Shown one piece after another: positions 11,144 through 23,700 of a stretch of 64,000 bases of DNA. The stretch spans positions 124,001 through 188,000 of the forward strand of contig JAHDVF020001222.1 of assembly GCA_022606425.2 (NCBI GenBank). The letters are read 5' to 3'. The notes beneath the pieces were generated by a model that was not told the origin of the DNA, made no database searches, and was given only the letters and a program-made list of their open reading frames with translations. Each line of letters opens with the position of its first letter. Position 1 is the stretch's first letter. This stretch comes from Lepidostoma basale (lineage: Eukaryota > Arthropoda > Insecta > Trichoptera > Lepidostomatidae). A program made the translations under genes and the position numbers.

Positions 11144-11814
11144 CGATGTAAATAAGTGTTGTGATAATACAAAGTTATCAACAAGTTGTTCTAATGTGAA
11201 TACACAATATAGAAGAAAAAGTAATTGAATTGTTTACAAGAGCGTTCCGATGTTTCAAATTCTTGCCGGCCTTTAAGGGTTAATGGATCTGAAGATTCTG
11301 TTTTTCATCGCATTTAGTAATAAGTGTCCAAGTATCACCAGTATGGCATCACCTCACTCTTGTGTGTACCATAATTCTATTGTAAATGACTTATGTGAAT
11401 ATGTATTTTAGATTAGCATACGGGCAGAAGCCAAGCATTATTATTAGGGTTAAGTTTGTCTGTTGTATATTTTTTTAATTGCTTGATCAGGATTATATTT
11501 TATTTATTTTTGCAAAAGTTGTGCCATTTTTTCAATCACTTCATAATAATCTATATGAATCTAACCCATTTTAATTTTCGCTATAGTAGTTTTAAATTTC
11601 TAACCTTTGCGTGTATCTACTATTATTTCATAATAAATGGACAAATGATGAAAGCTCTGTCTTTTAATATAAACAACATTAAAAAAAGAATCTTTCTAAA
11701 TAAAATAAAAAAGTTGAAGATTACACCAAAAAAGTATTTTGGCATTTTTTTTACAGAAATATATTATAAGAAAATGGTATGTTATTATTTCAATTGTTAT
11801 TTCAATTTCAATTA

Positions 11815-11885
11815 GCATGGGTGGCATCTGTAGGATGAAGTTTAAACTACACTATAATATTTAATCACTTTGCACCCATGCAAAA
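11815..11885. repeat. Small inverted repeat
   Basis: GCATGGGTG at 11816 is mirrored by TTTGCACCCATGC ending near 11881. About 65 bp, no coding content. Confidence 0.35.
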
Positions 11886-12188
11886 ATATTGGTCTTTAAG
11901 TTTAACACCAATCGGGATCAAAAACAATAAGACCTCTATTACCCTCCCTGTTCCATACGAAAGTATATATTTGAGGTTTAACCCATTGCAACAAAGCCGG
12001 CGAATCGCCGGTTTGTCTTTGAAGTGATTTTTTTTACATTAAAACTGAATGACAATAACTTTATTCATTAAAATGACATAAATAAGTATATTTCGGTTAC
12101 TGATTTCATAATAAAATATAATCATCACAATTTATTTCACATTATTTATTACAAAATATTACGATATTTTAACATCTGTCAATACGTT

Positions 12189-12903
12189 CGATGTGTTTTT
12201 GGGTAACACCGTGTGATAACTCCTTCTCGACCGACGTTTCGGAGATCGTTGCAGTCTCCATCTTCAGGGTAATGAATGTGATATGTGTTGTGTCTGCTAA
12301 GGTACTTCACCGTTGTACCATGTCCTGGCGCTCTGTAGCTGCTGAGCGTTTTTTCAAATAGCTCCCTATTTAAATAAAATTTTGAGGGTCTGAGTACTCC
12401 ATTTGCGTCTATTTAACATCTATTATCACCTTTTAATGAATCCAAACAAATCTGTGTATCCAAAATTAATTATTTACGTATCGTTTCAGTGAAAAGAACA
12501 AATTAAGTTTGAAATACGTGAAAGTTTTTAATATAAAGTGCATCGTGTAAACGTCTCTAAGCGGCTATTTCCGAGTCGAGACCTCAAAGATGGTTGCCAC
12601 ATGTGTGTGAAGTGCAACAGGATGATTTATGAGGGAACGCCCAAATTCTCGGAAATAATTTGTGAACTTTTACTATGTGCCAAAACATTAAGAGTTATAG
12701 CTTGATAAAACGGAGCATTTTCTACAGCGCCCTTGAGATGAGTAATTCATAAAAATGGCGCTTTATAAATTATCCAATTTATTATTATTATTATTATGTC
12801 GCCAGCAGTGTGTACGTGTGAGACAGAGAGTCCGTGCTAGGTTCCCCGAAATAGCTTGGCACAGGAGTTATCACACGGTGTTACCCAAAAACACATCAAA
12901 CAT
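12189..12903. mobile_element. Fold-back element inside the piggyBac-like copy
   Basis: GATGTGTTTTTGGGTAACAC near 12190 is mirrored by GTGTTACCCAAAAACACATC at about 12878-12899. The left arm carries a hammerhead-like motif on the minus strand. Confidence 0.6.
12228..12272 (-). ncRNA. Hammerhead-like ribozyme motif (CTGAAGA core)
   Basis: Minus strand: ACC, CTGAAGA (a full CUGANGA match), T, stem II GGAGA/TCTCC with a 9-nt loop, GAAA, ACGT palindrome, C, then GGT pairing with ACC as stem I. A degenerate relative lies at 59711-59753. Confidence 0.48.
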
Positions 12904-12953
12904 ATTGCTGCCAACCGTGAAAATCTACGCAATTATCTGTCAATACCTCCAAA

Positions 12954-13211
12954 ATGGCCAAACGCACTCGTAAACAAACTCGTCACGCTTGTAATATTTC
13001 ATCAAATGGGGCTGAAATACAGCGAATCCTTTTGGAAAGTGACAGTGAGAATGAAGGTCATGAATATTCTAGTGATTTTATGCCTTCGAAGAATGTTTTG
13101 GAGCGTTCAAATAGTGAAAGTGATGTGTCAAGTGACAGTTCCATAGAACATCACTTCCCAAACTACTTGGGGATGAGCCATAATGATGTAGCTTACGAAC
13201 AAAAAAAATAG
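12954..13211 (+). pseudogene. piggyBac-like transposase N-terminus (remnant ORF)
   Basis: 85-residue ORF starting MAKRTRKQTRHACNI, then ILLESDSENEGHEYSSDFMP and a Ser/Asp/Glu-rich stretch. This is like the acidic N-terminal region of piggyBac transposases. The catalytic DDD domain is absent because the element ends about 95 bases later. Identification rests on the flanking TTAA ends and composition, not on a catalytic motif. Confidence 0.45.
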
Positions 13212-13767
13212 GCTTTTATATTTTACCATTTTTATTTTTTGTGTAATTTAGTCTTAATGTTATTGTAATAAAAAAATTAGTCATCTTTATTAGTGGTGCA
13301 ATGGGTCAAATGTAATCTTATCACAAAACAAATGATAAAAATATTTTGCAATCATGTTTTTTTTTTTTTTTTAATAAAGAATATTAAACAAAAATGAGTG
13401 TGATTCTAGATCTGTAGATGGGGTACTTAATTAATTTTGTGTTTAAATGTATAGAAATCTCTATTGAATACTCGTGTAGAGCAGAATCGTCAAAGCAATA
13501 TTAATCATTAAATAAAATTATAGAAAATTTTATATGCTGAAAGCAAAATAATCACATTTATCGAATTCTATAAATGGTATGTGATACAATATTAGAATTT
13601 TAAAAAATTTGGAAGTAATACATATTTTAAGAAAAAAATATTTGTGTGTCCAAAATTTGAATCGAATTCTTAACATGTTACCTGATCACACTAATTCCAA
13701 TTGTTTTATTCAAATAATCTATATGAATATATTGACGTGTTAAGCTTGTTTGAATGACAGTACATTT

Positions 13768-13912
13768 ATCAAAATCTCTCTGTGCGTACCGCCCCAACCG
13801 TGGCGCCATTGAATATGTGAACAGATAGCATATGGCCCCATCCTTGGGACTCCAGATTATGCCAAAAATTGGACTACTGGCGACATCTGTTGGAGTACAC
13901 AAAATTAAATAA
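13768..13912. mobile_element. Partial copy of the 240-bp TTAA MITE
   Basis: CTCTCTGTGCGTACCGCCCC, then ACCGTGGCGCCATTGAATAT and ACTGGCGACATCTGTTGGAG parallel the element at 17462-17701. The ends are not intact. Confidence 0.5.
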
Positions 13913-14214
13913 TTTATCAGCTAACCGCCTCCACACCGTTCTTTCCTGACATACTTCTTTCGCTTCCTTGATAGGTTGATTTCTCCATTCAAGTTTTCCT
14001 CGATTTCTAGTTCTGTTTATGCCTTTACTCCATATTTTATTAAAATATATGAATGCAATAATTAATATTTTCTTTATTTCAAGTAGTTTTAACATAACGA
14101 GAAATGAAACATTTTCAAAATCACTATCCGAATTAATTGAACAAACCAACGGCCACGGCCATATTGACTCGAAAATATGCAATCGTTAAATAATACAACA
14201 TAATAATAATTTTC

Positions 14215-14759
14215 AGCCGTAATAGAAATATGTTTATTCCATGTTTTACATTTTTTAATGGAGTGACAAAAAAAAACGTAAATGGAGGGAAAATGTTAAT
14301 GGGGGTATTGAAAAAAACATATTAATCACGTAGATTAGTTTGCGAAACGCGTGAACCAAAATGAAACAGATGTAAAGAAAAAAGAAAATATTGTTATTAA
14401 CTTAACGAATAAAACATAACAAAAAACGTTAAATCTGTTTGTAAATGATGATCGTGAATAATGTCAAAAAGAACGAGGCGTTACAAATCAAGTCAAAAAT
14501 CGAATGACAGAAGGACAGATGTTAACCGGCGAAAATTGGAATATTTCGACCAATCAAAACGTCGCTCGCCGACCAATCATGGCCGAAATAAATTGTCTAC
14601 TGCGCTGACTTATTGCCAAGCGTGTGTAACTCACGTTTAAAATATTATCGGCGTAAATTGCAGAAAAACGTAAAAACGGCTTAAAAATATACTAAAATAT
14701 ATCAGAACTGAAATAATTAAACGCAATTGGCGGGAAAACGTTAAATACGGGTTTCACTG
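14215..14759. mobile_element. Second copy of the CAGTGAAACCC MITE
   Basis: Shares AACTTAACGAATAAAACA, GATCGTGAATAATGTCAAAA and the end GGGTTTCACTG with 3999-4457. The left end is diverged. Confidence 0.6.
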
Positions 14760-14800
14760 TGTATTGCTAATCTTCCAATGTAGTACAAGGATAAAGTTAA

Positions 14801-15038
14801 CCCTTAATGGACATAAATCACCTCTGACGTGACAACATACATTTGTCGCCGTGGTCGTATGGCACATGTAAGGTGAGACGATGAATCATGTTGAATCTTG
14901 TCTGTGGAATCTGCGCTTAATCACTTTTGTCAGTTGAATATTACCAATGGAGCGATTAACATACACAGTGTCTTTTTAAAATTAAATATTGGTAGAATAA
15001 CATTAACAAAATATTCAAAAGCTAACTTCCGATAAGGG
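14801..15038. mobile_element. Short TTAA-flanked MITE
   Basis: TTAA at 14797 and 15039, ends CCCTTAATGGAC and CCGATAAGGG. 238 bp, non-coding, piggyBac-like by target and ends. Confidence 0.6.
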
Positions 15039-15508
15039 TTAATATTTCAAGTATCAAATTACGTTGCTGCAGAAATCAATTTAATATTATACCTGCATTA
15101 AAAATAAAACAATTATTTATTAGTTCAATATTTTGTCATCTATTGATGCAGTTACTGTGATTGTACAGGATTTAATAATAAAATAGATTTCCCGTTGTAG
15201 AATAATGTGAATATTCATTAGAATTATTCTTAGAGCTGTGGAATACAAATTTTTAAGCAATAGCGTAAATTCAGCAGTAAAAAATAATGCATCATAATTC
15301 TCTGGATAATCTTATTATTAAAATGATTGCTATATTACTGAATATCATTGAAGGTTATTATGCTTTTCAATGAAAACAAATCGATTCACACTTTGTGATT
15401 GACAAGTCATTGTATGACACTGGTAAATAAAATTCTAAAAGAAATATAAACTTAGATATAAAATAATAAAACACTTTGTATTTAACCACGGTATGGTTAT
15501 TATAATTG

Positions 15509-15552
15509 ATGCCAACTAGTTTCGCTTAGACCCAAGCTTCATCAGGGCAGTA
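15509..15552 (-). ncRNA. Hammerhead-like ribozyme motif (CTGATGA core)
   Basis: Minus strand: TGCC, CTGATGA, extra A, stem II GCTTGG/CTAAGC (one mismatch), GAAA, ACTAGT palindrome, T, then GGCA pairing with TGCC as stem I. All conserved core positions match. Confidence 0.5.
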
Positions 15553-15960
15553 TAATAACTAAAACACAAAATTTACATGTACATATAATAATAAACGGTG
15601 GTGAAATCAGAGGAGGGGGGTGAGAAAGAGAAAGGGATAAGTGAAAAAAGGTTTACCTTTGAAATAGCAAATTTCTATGAAATGCAAATTGTAATTAGGT
15701 ACAAATAAATACTAATAATGCGAAATCAGGAGTTAGAAAAAGACAGGGATAAGTGAAAAAATGTTTGAAATAGCAAATTTCTAGGAAATGTTTATTACTT
15801 TCATTAGGTGTATTAGGTACTATGTAATGCAAACGTCATCGTGCTTATGAAGAATTACCTAAATTCACTGGAAACAAATTAAGAATAGGGCTGAATGATA
15901 AATTGATTATAAATATTTTTTATTTTGTGCATGTAAATTTTGTATTTTGTTTTGTTATTA

Positions 15961-16005
15961 TACTGCTCTGATGAATCTTGGGTCCAAGCGAAACTAGTTG
16001 GCATC
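15961..16005 (+). ncRNA. Hammerhead-like ribozyme motif (CTGATGA core), right arm
   Basis: TGCT, CTGATGA (15968-15974), AT, CTTGG/CCAAG stem, GAAA, ACTAGT, T, GGCA. Stem I has one G-T wobble. Confidence 0.5.
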
Positions 16006-16144
16006 AATTATAATAACCATACCGTGGTTAAATATAAAGTGTTTTTATTATTTTATATCAATAAGTTTAAAATGTCAAACCACAAAGTGAGTGCTTCATA
16101 TGAAATATTAAATGGTTTTAAAATAAATCCTTATAAAAAGTAAA

Positions 16145-16700
16145 ACATCACTACAAAGAATCGTGGTGTTAATGGTGGGTTTGCACATCAAAAAAGAAGA
16201 TAATATACCTGTAATAATGTCTTCTACTTCAAACAAAACAACATGGCATTTATATATTTATACTTACCAACGTACATATTAATAAATTATTTTAATTACT
16301 CTTTTTAGACTTATTGTACATTGCTAGGTATTTTGTATGTATTGCTAGGTAATATATAATACATTTAATATTAATAAGTGTGCATAATAATTAATAAATA
16401 AGATTTTAATTTTGAAGAATGTTAAATAAAATTCAGATTAAGTTTTTGCAATGTAAATCTTTAATCATTTAAGCTAAGCTAATCACATTTCTCTTAATGT
16501 TGTATAATTTCCCGTAGATTTGAGAAAAAAATATTGAAATAAATATTTTTTTATGATCGAGTTGGGTGTTTATTATTTATTTAACCCTCAGAGTACTTTG
16601 TGGGTTTTCATCAGCTTTCCCGAGCACCGTAAATTGCTCATACAATTATCAATTGTATGAGCAATTTACATTGTATTACAATTTACATTGTTTAATTGTA
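16145..16700. other. AT-rich stretch without a gene
   Basis: Nothing coding seen. It ends with a small palindrome, TTGCTCATACAATTATCAATTGTATGAGCAA near 16634-16664 in two halves, and a TTAACCCTCAGAG motif at 16581 that lacks a partner. Confidence 0.4.
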
Positions 16701-16711
16701 TAAACAATAGA

Positions 16712-17216
16712 ACCTTTTATAACAAACGCCTCTCATAAAGAGTAACTTGCATACAAGCAAAACAGGTTGTAAAAAAATGCTCCCGTAAAGAACGACATTT
16801 CGCATAACGAGTGACATTTGCTTGCCTCAAGATGATTGGACAAGGCGTGGGAAGAGGTTACCCAGAGGACCCTTGCATCTGCATTGGTTACTTTGGCCAA
16901 AGAGCATTGTCGAATGTGATTTTGAGGGGTTTGAAACAGTACCTGTGGAGTCTACAGTCAACGAGATTGTGTCTTTGGCCAATACCTTGGACTAGAGGTG
17001 AATAACAACAATATTGATAAACTTGTGAAAGAGCACGGCCGAAAAGCTTATGGAGTTGCATTGTGTTTCTTATGGAGGAGAATTTGTTTATAGAGGAGGA
17101 GGAAATAGCAGAGCGATAATCTTCTGGCACAAGAAGAGAAATGCTGAAAGCATGGGAAACTGTTACATCATACATTGAGAAGCATCTCTCTAATAAGGAC
17201 CTCATTATTAGGGAGG
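16712..17216 (+). pseudogene. Tigger/pogo transposase C-terminal fragment
   Basis: Frame-shifted reading gives CDFEGFETVPVESTVNEIVS, then LANTLD, NNIDKLVKEHGRKAYGV and MLKAWETVTSYIEKHLSNKD. This order is typical of the region after the DDE core of Tigger/jerky transposases. It is preceded by TAACGAGTGACATTTGC. Several stops; inactive. Confidence 0.6.
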
Positions 17217-17461
17217 TAGGTTTATCAGGCTATGTGTTCTACAAGCTGACTTTCAATTATAATTTTGAATTAGCATTAGTAAATTGATATTTACAAAAAA
17301 ATCAGCTTTTTTAAATGTATAAATCATATCAACTTTTAGATTTGAGGCGATAAAGTATTTTAATATACAAATTAATGTATTAAAGTTGTAAGATAAAATA
17401 ATGATTTGCACATTCAGTAACCAAAATTATTCACTACAATAGTATTGTGCTAATTGCTTAA

Positions 17462-17701
17462 CCTCTCCGTGCGTACTGCCCCAACTGTGGGGCCATTGAA
17501 TACATGGTCAGACAGCTAATGGCCGCGTGCTTAGGGCTCATTTATAATTTTTCCAATCTTCCCAGATTATGTCAAAATTTTAACTACCAGTGACATCTAT
17601 TGGTTTATACAAAATTTAAAAAACTATCGGCTTGTTACATGTTTTGCAAGCTGAAAAAATTATGTTTCATAAATTTCATTCATATCTTACTACTCGAGAG
17701 G
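17462..17701. mobile_element. 240-bp TTAA MITE
   Basis: TTAA at 17458 and 17702, inverted ends CCTCTCCG and CGAGAGG. Non-coding. Ends just 89 bases downstream of the PEBP stop codon. Confidence 0.6.
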
Positions 17702-17773
17702 TTAATGTTATGTTAAATAGAAATAAAAAAAATTAGAATACTCTGGAATTTTTTATTTTAATATGTTTTGGTT

Positions 17774-17779
17774 TTTATT
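17774..17779 (-). terminator. Polyadenylation signal of the PEBP gene
   Basis: AATAAA reads on the minus strand 11 bases after the TAA stop of the PEBP gene. It is the only canonical hexamer close to this stop. Confidence 0.55.
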
Positions 17780-17790
17780 GTGACAAACAT

Positions 17791-20700
17791 TTAAATTCCT
17801 AGCTGCTTGTGCACGGTAGGAACATAGTCATCATACTGGGCTTGGAAGAAGTTTCCAGCTACAGGGTTGCCCAGGGAATATTTCAATGCAAACTTAGCAA
17901 TGGAGAACAGCCGCCTTCCTTCGAGACTCCTAGAATTAAAATGATCATATCATTAAACATTGCATCAAATATTATACATAAGTTTAAATATTAATAATTG
18001 AAGTTTGATACATTTTAATTACTGAAAAAATGTTCTGTTCAATATGTACCACATCAAAGTCTACAAGAAAAAGTAGATAACAAAGTAATATATAAACTCA
18101 CTAGTTATTTATAATAAGGAATAACATTTCGCTATAAAAACTTATCTACTGTACAAAATATTGGGAAAGAAAAAAACTAATACTTATGAAAACATCTGTT
18201 TTCTAGAGGTTTTATTATAGTTTATAGGAATGACTTGTTTTGCCTTTCTAAGGCATTTGCTAATGACATTTAATAACAGACATTTTCATTCATATTAATT
18301 ATTTTATATGGATTTTTAGATCATTGTTCAAGAAACAATAAATACGAAAAGAACTATTTATAAGTTAGCAGATCGAGAATTTTTGACATTTTAAACTTAT
18401 GGAAATAAAGAACGAAACACTTTGTATTTAACCACGGTATGGTATGCTTATACAATACAGTTATCATATTGCCCTGATGAAGTTTGGGTCCAAGTGAAAC
18501 TATTTAAAATTAAAAGTAGATGTTGAATGAAAGACAACTACATATTATAAGTGTTTTTCACATAACAAAAATAAACATATGAAAACAATTTATGTTACTT
18601 ACGTCTTGCTAGTGAAGGCTTCAGAGAAGTCTATCTTGCCGGGCTGTTTATACAGGAGGAAGGTGTAGCGATGGAGTTTTGTTCCCTGAGGGGCTCCGCT
18701 GCCCACATACTCAACTAGAGTGGATCCACTGTTGATGACAGTTCCGGGAATGTTGCCTACCAACCAGTGGAGGAACTCACGGCGAGTGGGATTCTCACGG
18801 CTAGGTGCGTCGGGATCTGAAGATGTAACATTTAACTACATTAACCTGTGCGCTAGTGACTTATTTTGAACTCAATGAAAATGAAATAATAAGACATCTC
18901 GCAAGGTGCTGAATACGCACCTAGCGCATACATGCAATAAACAAAATTTCTTATGATAAAATTCATCTAGTTAATGTTTAATGTTTTTTCACCTGTCATG
19001 GCAAGGGTGTAGAGAGATTTAGGGTCGGCATTCCAAGTAACTGTTGGCTGGTCCTTTACACTAGTTGGTGTCAGTTCCTTGCCTTCGGAGACCACCACTC
19101 CACTCGGATAACTGATCTGCATGAAATAGTAATAATGTTAAGAAATTTAATGTTTAATCGATTATTTAAAATTGAATTAAATCTATTTTTTCAGGTTTGT
19201 AATTTCTTCCAAAACTTTATTTATCTGGGAAGTATGTTTACAAGACTTGAAAAAATGGAAAAAGATATTGAAAAAAAGAATTGGAGCTGGAAACAAAATA
19301 AATGGTGCAATCAAAGCCATCACTGCAAATACTCGTAAAAATAAATCGACTGAAAGATGCCAGGGCACAATGGAGTTCTAGTGCCGACGTATGGAAGTGA
19401 AGCTTGAAGATAGCAGAAGAAGGATGAAAGTAGGGCATAAAATAAAATATGAACCATTAACCTTTACCAAAATAAATTAAAATACTAGTATAATTTGAAT
19501 GGAATATCATTAAATTGCTAACGTATTAATATATTTTTATTTCAATTAAATCAATACAATACATTACTGAAAATAATGTCTATATTCAATCAAAAAATTA
19601 TGGTGTGCGATGCTGTATGATAAAGAAATATAATTAGCTGTTCTTCTTCTTGTCCTGTCACACCTCCGTGGTGCATAGGGCCTCAAGGAGCCTTCTCCAC
19701 CCGACTCTATCGCATGCCTGATGCCTAACATCAAACCAAGTGAGGCCTGCTGCTTTGACCTCGTCCTGTAGGGCTCTTCTCCAGGTGGCTCTAGGTCTGC
19801 CTCGCTTCCTCTTTCCCCCCATAGGGGACCAGTCTAGTGCGCCCTGAGTGATGCAGGCTGGGTCCCGTCTCGGAGTGTGACTGATCCACAGCCATTTGCG
19901 TCTAGCGACTTGTTCTCTTTTATTACATTTGCGTCTAGCGAATTAGCTATTACTTTATGAATAATAAGCAATTAATAAGCGTATTTTGTGACGATTATTA
20001 TTTCATTGTATAATGTTTTTTCACAACATTTTGAATGTATACAAATACTTGTAGACAAACAACTGGAGTTCGCCCATTGCGGGCTATCAATTCAAGAATC
20101 AATTGTATCTCAATAGAGACGAAGATGCAAATTGGAAACAGAATATGGTTGATCGAGGTGTTTACAGGACTTATGATTTCTTACTTATAGATGTTTACAG
20201 GACTTATTGGAATGGGGAATATTGTATTACATAAAGCGTGCGCTTAACCCAACCAATGACAGGTCATAAGTCCTGTAAACACCTCGATCAACCATATTCT
20301 GTTTCCAATTTGCATCTTCGTCTCTATTGAGGTATAATGTTTTATTTACTTTTATATAATCGCGTTGACTAAAACTAAAAATAAGCATTCCTTTTTTTTA
20401 TCATCACACTGGTAAATCGTAAACATAAAAACAAATAATTTCACCAATAACTTTGATCCAGTATTTCAACAATTATAACACTTGTATTCTCTAACCTTTA
20501 GGGCATCCTGGGGAGGAACTGGAATTATATCCGGAACCAGTTCATTGTCCACAAAACTCTTGGCCAGCGAGGAAGACATGACTTCGGGAATGATGTTCGC
20601 ACTAAGAACTGTCGCAAGAAATAATACAATATTAAAATATCGGCAAAATTATTAATTGACAATTCAAACATCCATTGAATGATTTTGTAATTAAACATTA

Positions 20701-23700
20701 TTGTGCTTTTTTATCGACCATTAAAATGTTTATAAGAAAACTTTAACATAGACCCTTATGGAAACTAACTAACTAGCCATCACGCAATCCTCCGAAAGGG
20801 TAGGCAGAAAGAATGGACTGTCACACTTTAACCGATGCGGCTCTCCATCCTTCTCTTTTCGCCCCGCGGGAGACGCGGTGTGATGGGTTGCGAACCTCAT
20901 CGCCACCAATAGGCATCTCCCGGGCACACTTCGATTGTTTAACATCCACAAAATAAATCTAAAACAAATAATATAAAATAAAATGCCCTTATGGATGTTT
21001 ATGTTTAACCTAGACCCTTATATATGTAACCCTTATGTATGGAAGTGAAGCTTGGACCTGGAAAGGATGAAAGTAGGATAAATACCGCAGAAATGGGATC
21101 TCTGAGAAGAATGTGCAGGAAATCGTTATATGATAGAATACCGAACAACGAAATAAGGAAGAAATGTAAGACAGATGATTGCAACATAAGTAAAATTAAA
21201 AAAATGATCACTGAGATGGTTTGGACATATTGAAGAGGTATGTCAGGACAGAACGGTGTGGCGGTCCATCCTCTCTGCCTACCCCTCCGGAGAAACGGTG
21301 TGATGGTTAGTTAGTTAGTTCTTTTACCTAGAAAAGTTCATAACTAACTAATTAACTAACCATCGCGCCTTTTCCGAAGGAGTATGCAGAGAAGATTAAC
21401 CGCTAAACTGTTATATCTTGACGTAACTATCGCGCATCTTCTACATGCACACATCGTGACATGCACGCTCGTCGATTGTTCCTACTTCGAACATGGCCGC
21501 CTTTCAGTAATTGATAAATTTGGTCTTGCCATGTCTTTCTTGGCCTTCTTCGAATTATTTTTCCATTTCACATATTTTTGACCATTCTTCCCTCATCCAT
21601 ATGTCCAAAACCATCTTAGTGACACTTTCTTAATTTTATTTAGGACCCATTCATCCGCCTTAAATTCCTTTCTAACTTCTTCATGAGGTATTGAATCATA
21701 CATTGATTTTCCGCACATTCTTCTAAGTGATCTCATTTCTACGACATTTATCCTCCTTTCATTCTTCTTCTGCCAAATCCAAGCTTTGCTTCCTTTCCTT
21801 ATCATAGAAAAGTTCATTCAATAAACGTCTTTAGAATGGAATTTGAAATGTATAATGTCGAATATTTTTGATATACCTACATATACGAGTACTTTAGGGT
21901 GTCCCTTATATGGGCAAAAAATTTTTTTTTTGGATTATTGAAACGCATACCCCCTAATTGTGTTTAATAGCCTACTAGTTACCCAAATACAGAATTTCAA
22001 CTTCCTACGTTAATTCTAACCCGTGCCGACTTGCCCTCAAAGTTTTAGAAAATAGGTGATTTGAGTGTCTCTTAAATGTAGTTGTAGATGATCACTTAAA
22101 ACCATTATGTTACATAAATATTGATGAAAACACATATTTATATAATGCTTTACATGTAATTATCAAAAAAAGATCCAAATTTATATTGATTTACTTAAAT
22201 ATTTCCTCGTCAAAGTCTCTTTTTTTACAGTCTGGGTAAATTTTTCTATGTTCTTGCACGCAACATGATATGAACTGCTTATGTTCTTCATCTGCGGTAG
22301 TCAAATCAGGAAAGTCTGTCATTAGATTAACAGCTCTTTCAGCTGTGTCATTAACTGCTTTTAAGCTAGTAACCTTATTTTTAGCTTCCACAAACGCCGC
22401 GCTGTCTTTCTATGAAGATACAATTTCTTGAAAGAAACTACTATCAAGTTTCAGTCGTGAAAATAAATCTTTACTCTTGACAGAAACAAAATCACTCAAA
22501 TATTTCCAATAAACAAGATAACAAATACTTGTAGTACCTATAAATAAAACAAATGAGTTATAAATTAAATACTAGATTAAACACTATTTACGTACCATAT
22601 AGAGAGCCAGACAGCTGTTCCTTCGATGGAACATACTCGTATCTCTTTCCCGAATCACCAAAACTTTCCTTTTGTAAGTTTTCTACAATGTTTCCTTCGG
22701 TCTTTTCATGAACGTTGTCATCAAAAATTAAAAGGATAGCTATTTCCTCTGACAAGTACCACAAATGTTGACTGAACTCGTTTAAAGCCGCTTTGAAAAT
22801 TGTCAAATTCTTCGTAATCTTATAAGGTCCTTAAAAAACAAAAATCTTGTTTCGAAGCTTTTATCGCCAAATTACATTCAAGCCAGGGCTTCACATAAAC
22901 TGTCACAATAAATAAACAAACATCTCGTAAAACTTATTTGTCCTTAGCGGACATTTTAAACTGGGACTGCAGTAAGCGTATTTTTAAGGAGTAAATAGCT
23001 CTTGCCATCCATCGTGCTTGATGCGTTGGGCCAGCAGGTCTGATTTTTATTTTATTTTCATTGCCTTCACCCAGAAAAACAATAACAAGCTCAATGAGTT
23101 CGCTATAATCATCTCGTATAATCGGTTTTGCGATTCAGACGCACTTTTGATCATCAGTTCGTATATATGATGGCGGCAAGCAAAGAGTAACAAATCTCTT
23201 TCTAATTTTTGCACACAAGCTCCGTTTAAGCATTCTGTATAAGATGCTGTCATATCACAGCACATTCAAGAGCATTGGCGTGTGCGATATCGAATAAATT
23301 ATCTAATTCAACTTGAAAGTTCTCTTCGCGGCGCCTATGTAAGTCCTGAATCTTATTGCTATTTTTTGCCGTTCTCGTCAGACCTGATAAAGATTCACTA
23401 ACTTCTTAACATAATTAGGAACAGCTCTGGTAGGTATTCTAGCCTTTTTTCATAATATATTGCACTCCAGAATGACAAGATTTGCGCTTTCATTAACAGT
23501 CAAATTAACTTCACGTATGTTGAAAAATAGAACTGCGAGAACTTGACGATTAGATGGTAGTTTACACCAGATATTTGGTAATTTACTTCATCAACCAAGA
23601 AAAACTGTTTCAATTGCTTCTTAGTTCCACTGACATCTTCGAAATATAAAACAATCCATGGTATTACCTGACAAGCCGAGACTAAATGATAAATACAACG

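Larger units (their letters stand above)
10785..11225. mobile_element. Fold-back element with three hammerhead-like motifs
   Basis: Two direct left arms (10850-10930 and 10968-11055) face one inverted right arm (11080-11190). All contain the motif GACATGTTTCGGGAAAACAG or its reverse. See the ncRNA entries. Confidence 0.7.
10211..11279. mobile_element. TTAA-flanked piggyBac-like MITE with nested insertions
   Basis: Bounded by TTAA (10207-10210 and 11280-11283), with ends CCCTTATAGGCCGGC and GCCGGCCTTTAAGGG. Its body matches the intact copy at 30985-31447. It carries an RTE family A tail (about 10722-10785) and the 10785-11225 fold-back as insertions. Confidence 0.75.
11982..13305 (+). mobile_element. 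Internally deleted piggyBac-like element
   Basis: Left end TTAA|CCCATTGCAACA and right end TGGTGCAATGGG|TCAA are inverted repeats at a TTAA target, with the right copy mutated. Inside is an acidic N-terminal transposase-like ORF (12954-13211) and a later fold-back insertion (12189-12903). Confidence 0.65.
15460..16070. mobile_element. Fold-back element with two hammerhead-like motifs
   Basis: Inverted arms carry CACTTTGTATTTAACCACGG, then ATGGTTATTATAATTGATGC and ACTAGTTTCGCTT. The right arm mirrors them at 15961-16050. The centre is AT-rich, with GTGAGAAAGAGAAAGGGATA-like duplicated blocks near 15620 and 15735. Relatives lie at 6340, 18405 and 55720. Confidence 0.75.
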
